Positions 63,661 to 64,000 of a stretch of DNA of 64,000 bases are shown here, in pieces. The position numbers were made by a program, and so were the translations under genes. Numbering within the stretch: position 1 is the first letter of the stretch; the number at the start of each line of letters is the position of its first letter. The notes under the pieces were generated by a model. It was not told the origin of the DNA. It did no database searches and saw nothing but the letters and a program-made list of their open reading frames with translations. The stretch lies in contig CAUYUJ010003002.1 of assembly GCA_963575745.1 (NCBI GenBank), positions 888,403 through 952,402 of the forward strand. Reading direction: 5' to 3'. Source of the stretch: Prorocentrum cordatum. Its lineage: Eukaryota; Sar; Dinophyceae; Prorocentrales; Prorocentraceae.

Positions 63661-64000
63661 CCTTGGGCCATGGGGGCACCTCCAGCAGCACCCGGTGGCC
63701 GGCGGCTCGCCGGCGGCGCGTCGGCGACCCTCGGGCGGGTGGGCCTCTCGGCCTGGCCCCTCGGCGGCCTGGGCCGCGGCGTGGAGGGCGGAGGGCCTCC
63801 CCGGCGCCGTGCTCGCTGCCCCATAGCGCGGACCCCCAGGGGGTCTGGGGAAGCCCATCCCCGGGAGCGGAGCTTCATCCCGAGCGGGCTCCCACGGTGC
63901 CTCGAGGGTGGATCTCGAGGGCCGGAGTTTTTCCTGTCTCTGTTAGTTGTGCTTTTGTTTTTTTCCTCCCCCCAGAATGACACCAACTTGGTTCCCCCCC
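63660..64000. other. no gene recognised at the right edge
   Basis: GC-rich sequence with frames open on both strands. No motif allows a call. Confidence 0.35.

Noticed and set aside
62808-63986. 392-residue minus-strand frame
   Set aside because: Half of it is the complement of the TCC tract and the rest covers the introner-like repeat. No domain is recognisable.

Overview
The window looks like nuclear DNA of a dinoflagellate. It is GC-rich and gene-poor, full of simple repeats and short inverted-repeat elements, and holds few coding segments. Three observations point to this group: two copies of a tyrosine-recombinase retroelement whose gag, RT, RNase H, recombinase and methylase-like order I know from dinoflagellate sequence; a single-domain voltage-gated channel fused to EF hands; and a helicase C-terminus with repeated Cys tails. 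The species cannot be read from the sequence. No spliced-leader gene, rRNA, tRNA or CRISPR array was found.

Layout. 1-3.3 kb: trinucleotide and polypyrimidine tracts, one TA-flanked MITE and a hairpin. 3.3-8.9 kb (minus strand): a decayed DIRS-like retroelement. 9.4-17.4 kb: a (TC)n tract, then a repeat family built from CGCG-rich modules, including a 1.57-kb tandem duplication with long GTC tracts. A 1.6-kb foldback element with an internal 51-bp array lies inside this region. 17.5-24.2 kb: a tandemly duplicated helicase/Cys-tail fragment (minus strand), flanked by oppositely oriented low-complexity blocks. 24.6-26.1 kb (minus strand): the best host gene, the 3' part of the ion channel with one GT-AG intron. 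26.2-34.7 kb: MITEs, foldbacks, a 36-bp perfect palindrome and 88-bp minisatellites. 35-38.9 kb: the CGCG-module family again, in reverse orientation. 39-40.5 kb: a 66-bp satellite and an AC-rich tract. 40.2-47.3 kb (minus strand): a second, better preserved DIRS-like element. 47.4-57 kb: many MITEs and repeated exon-like modules (minus strand). 58.9-62 kb (minus strand): a decayed LINE. 62.4-64 kb: polypyrimidine DNA and an introner-like repeat.

Functional picture. Only the channel looks like a functioning gene, and its 5' exons are not identified. The other coding material is retroelement protein in several frames (pseudogenes) or a duplicated helicase tail. Mobile and tandem DNA accounts for most of the window: at least six inverted-repeat families, two tyrosine-recombinase retroelements, one LINE and several minisatellites. 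All calls come from reading the sequence and remembered family patterns; no search was run.
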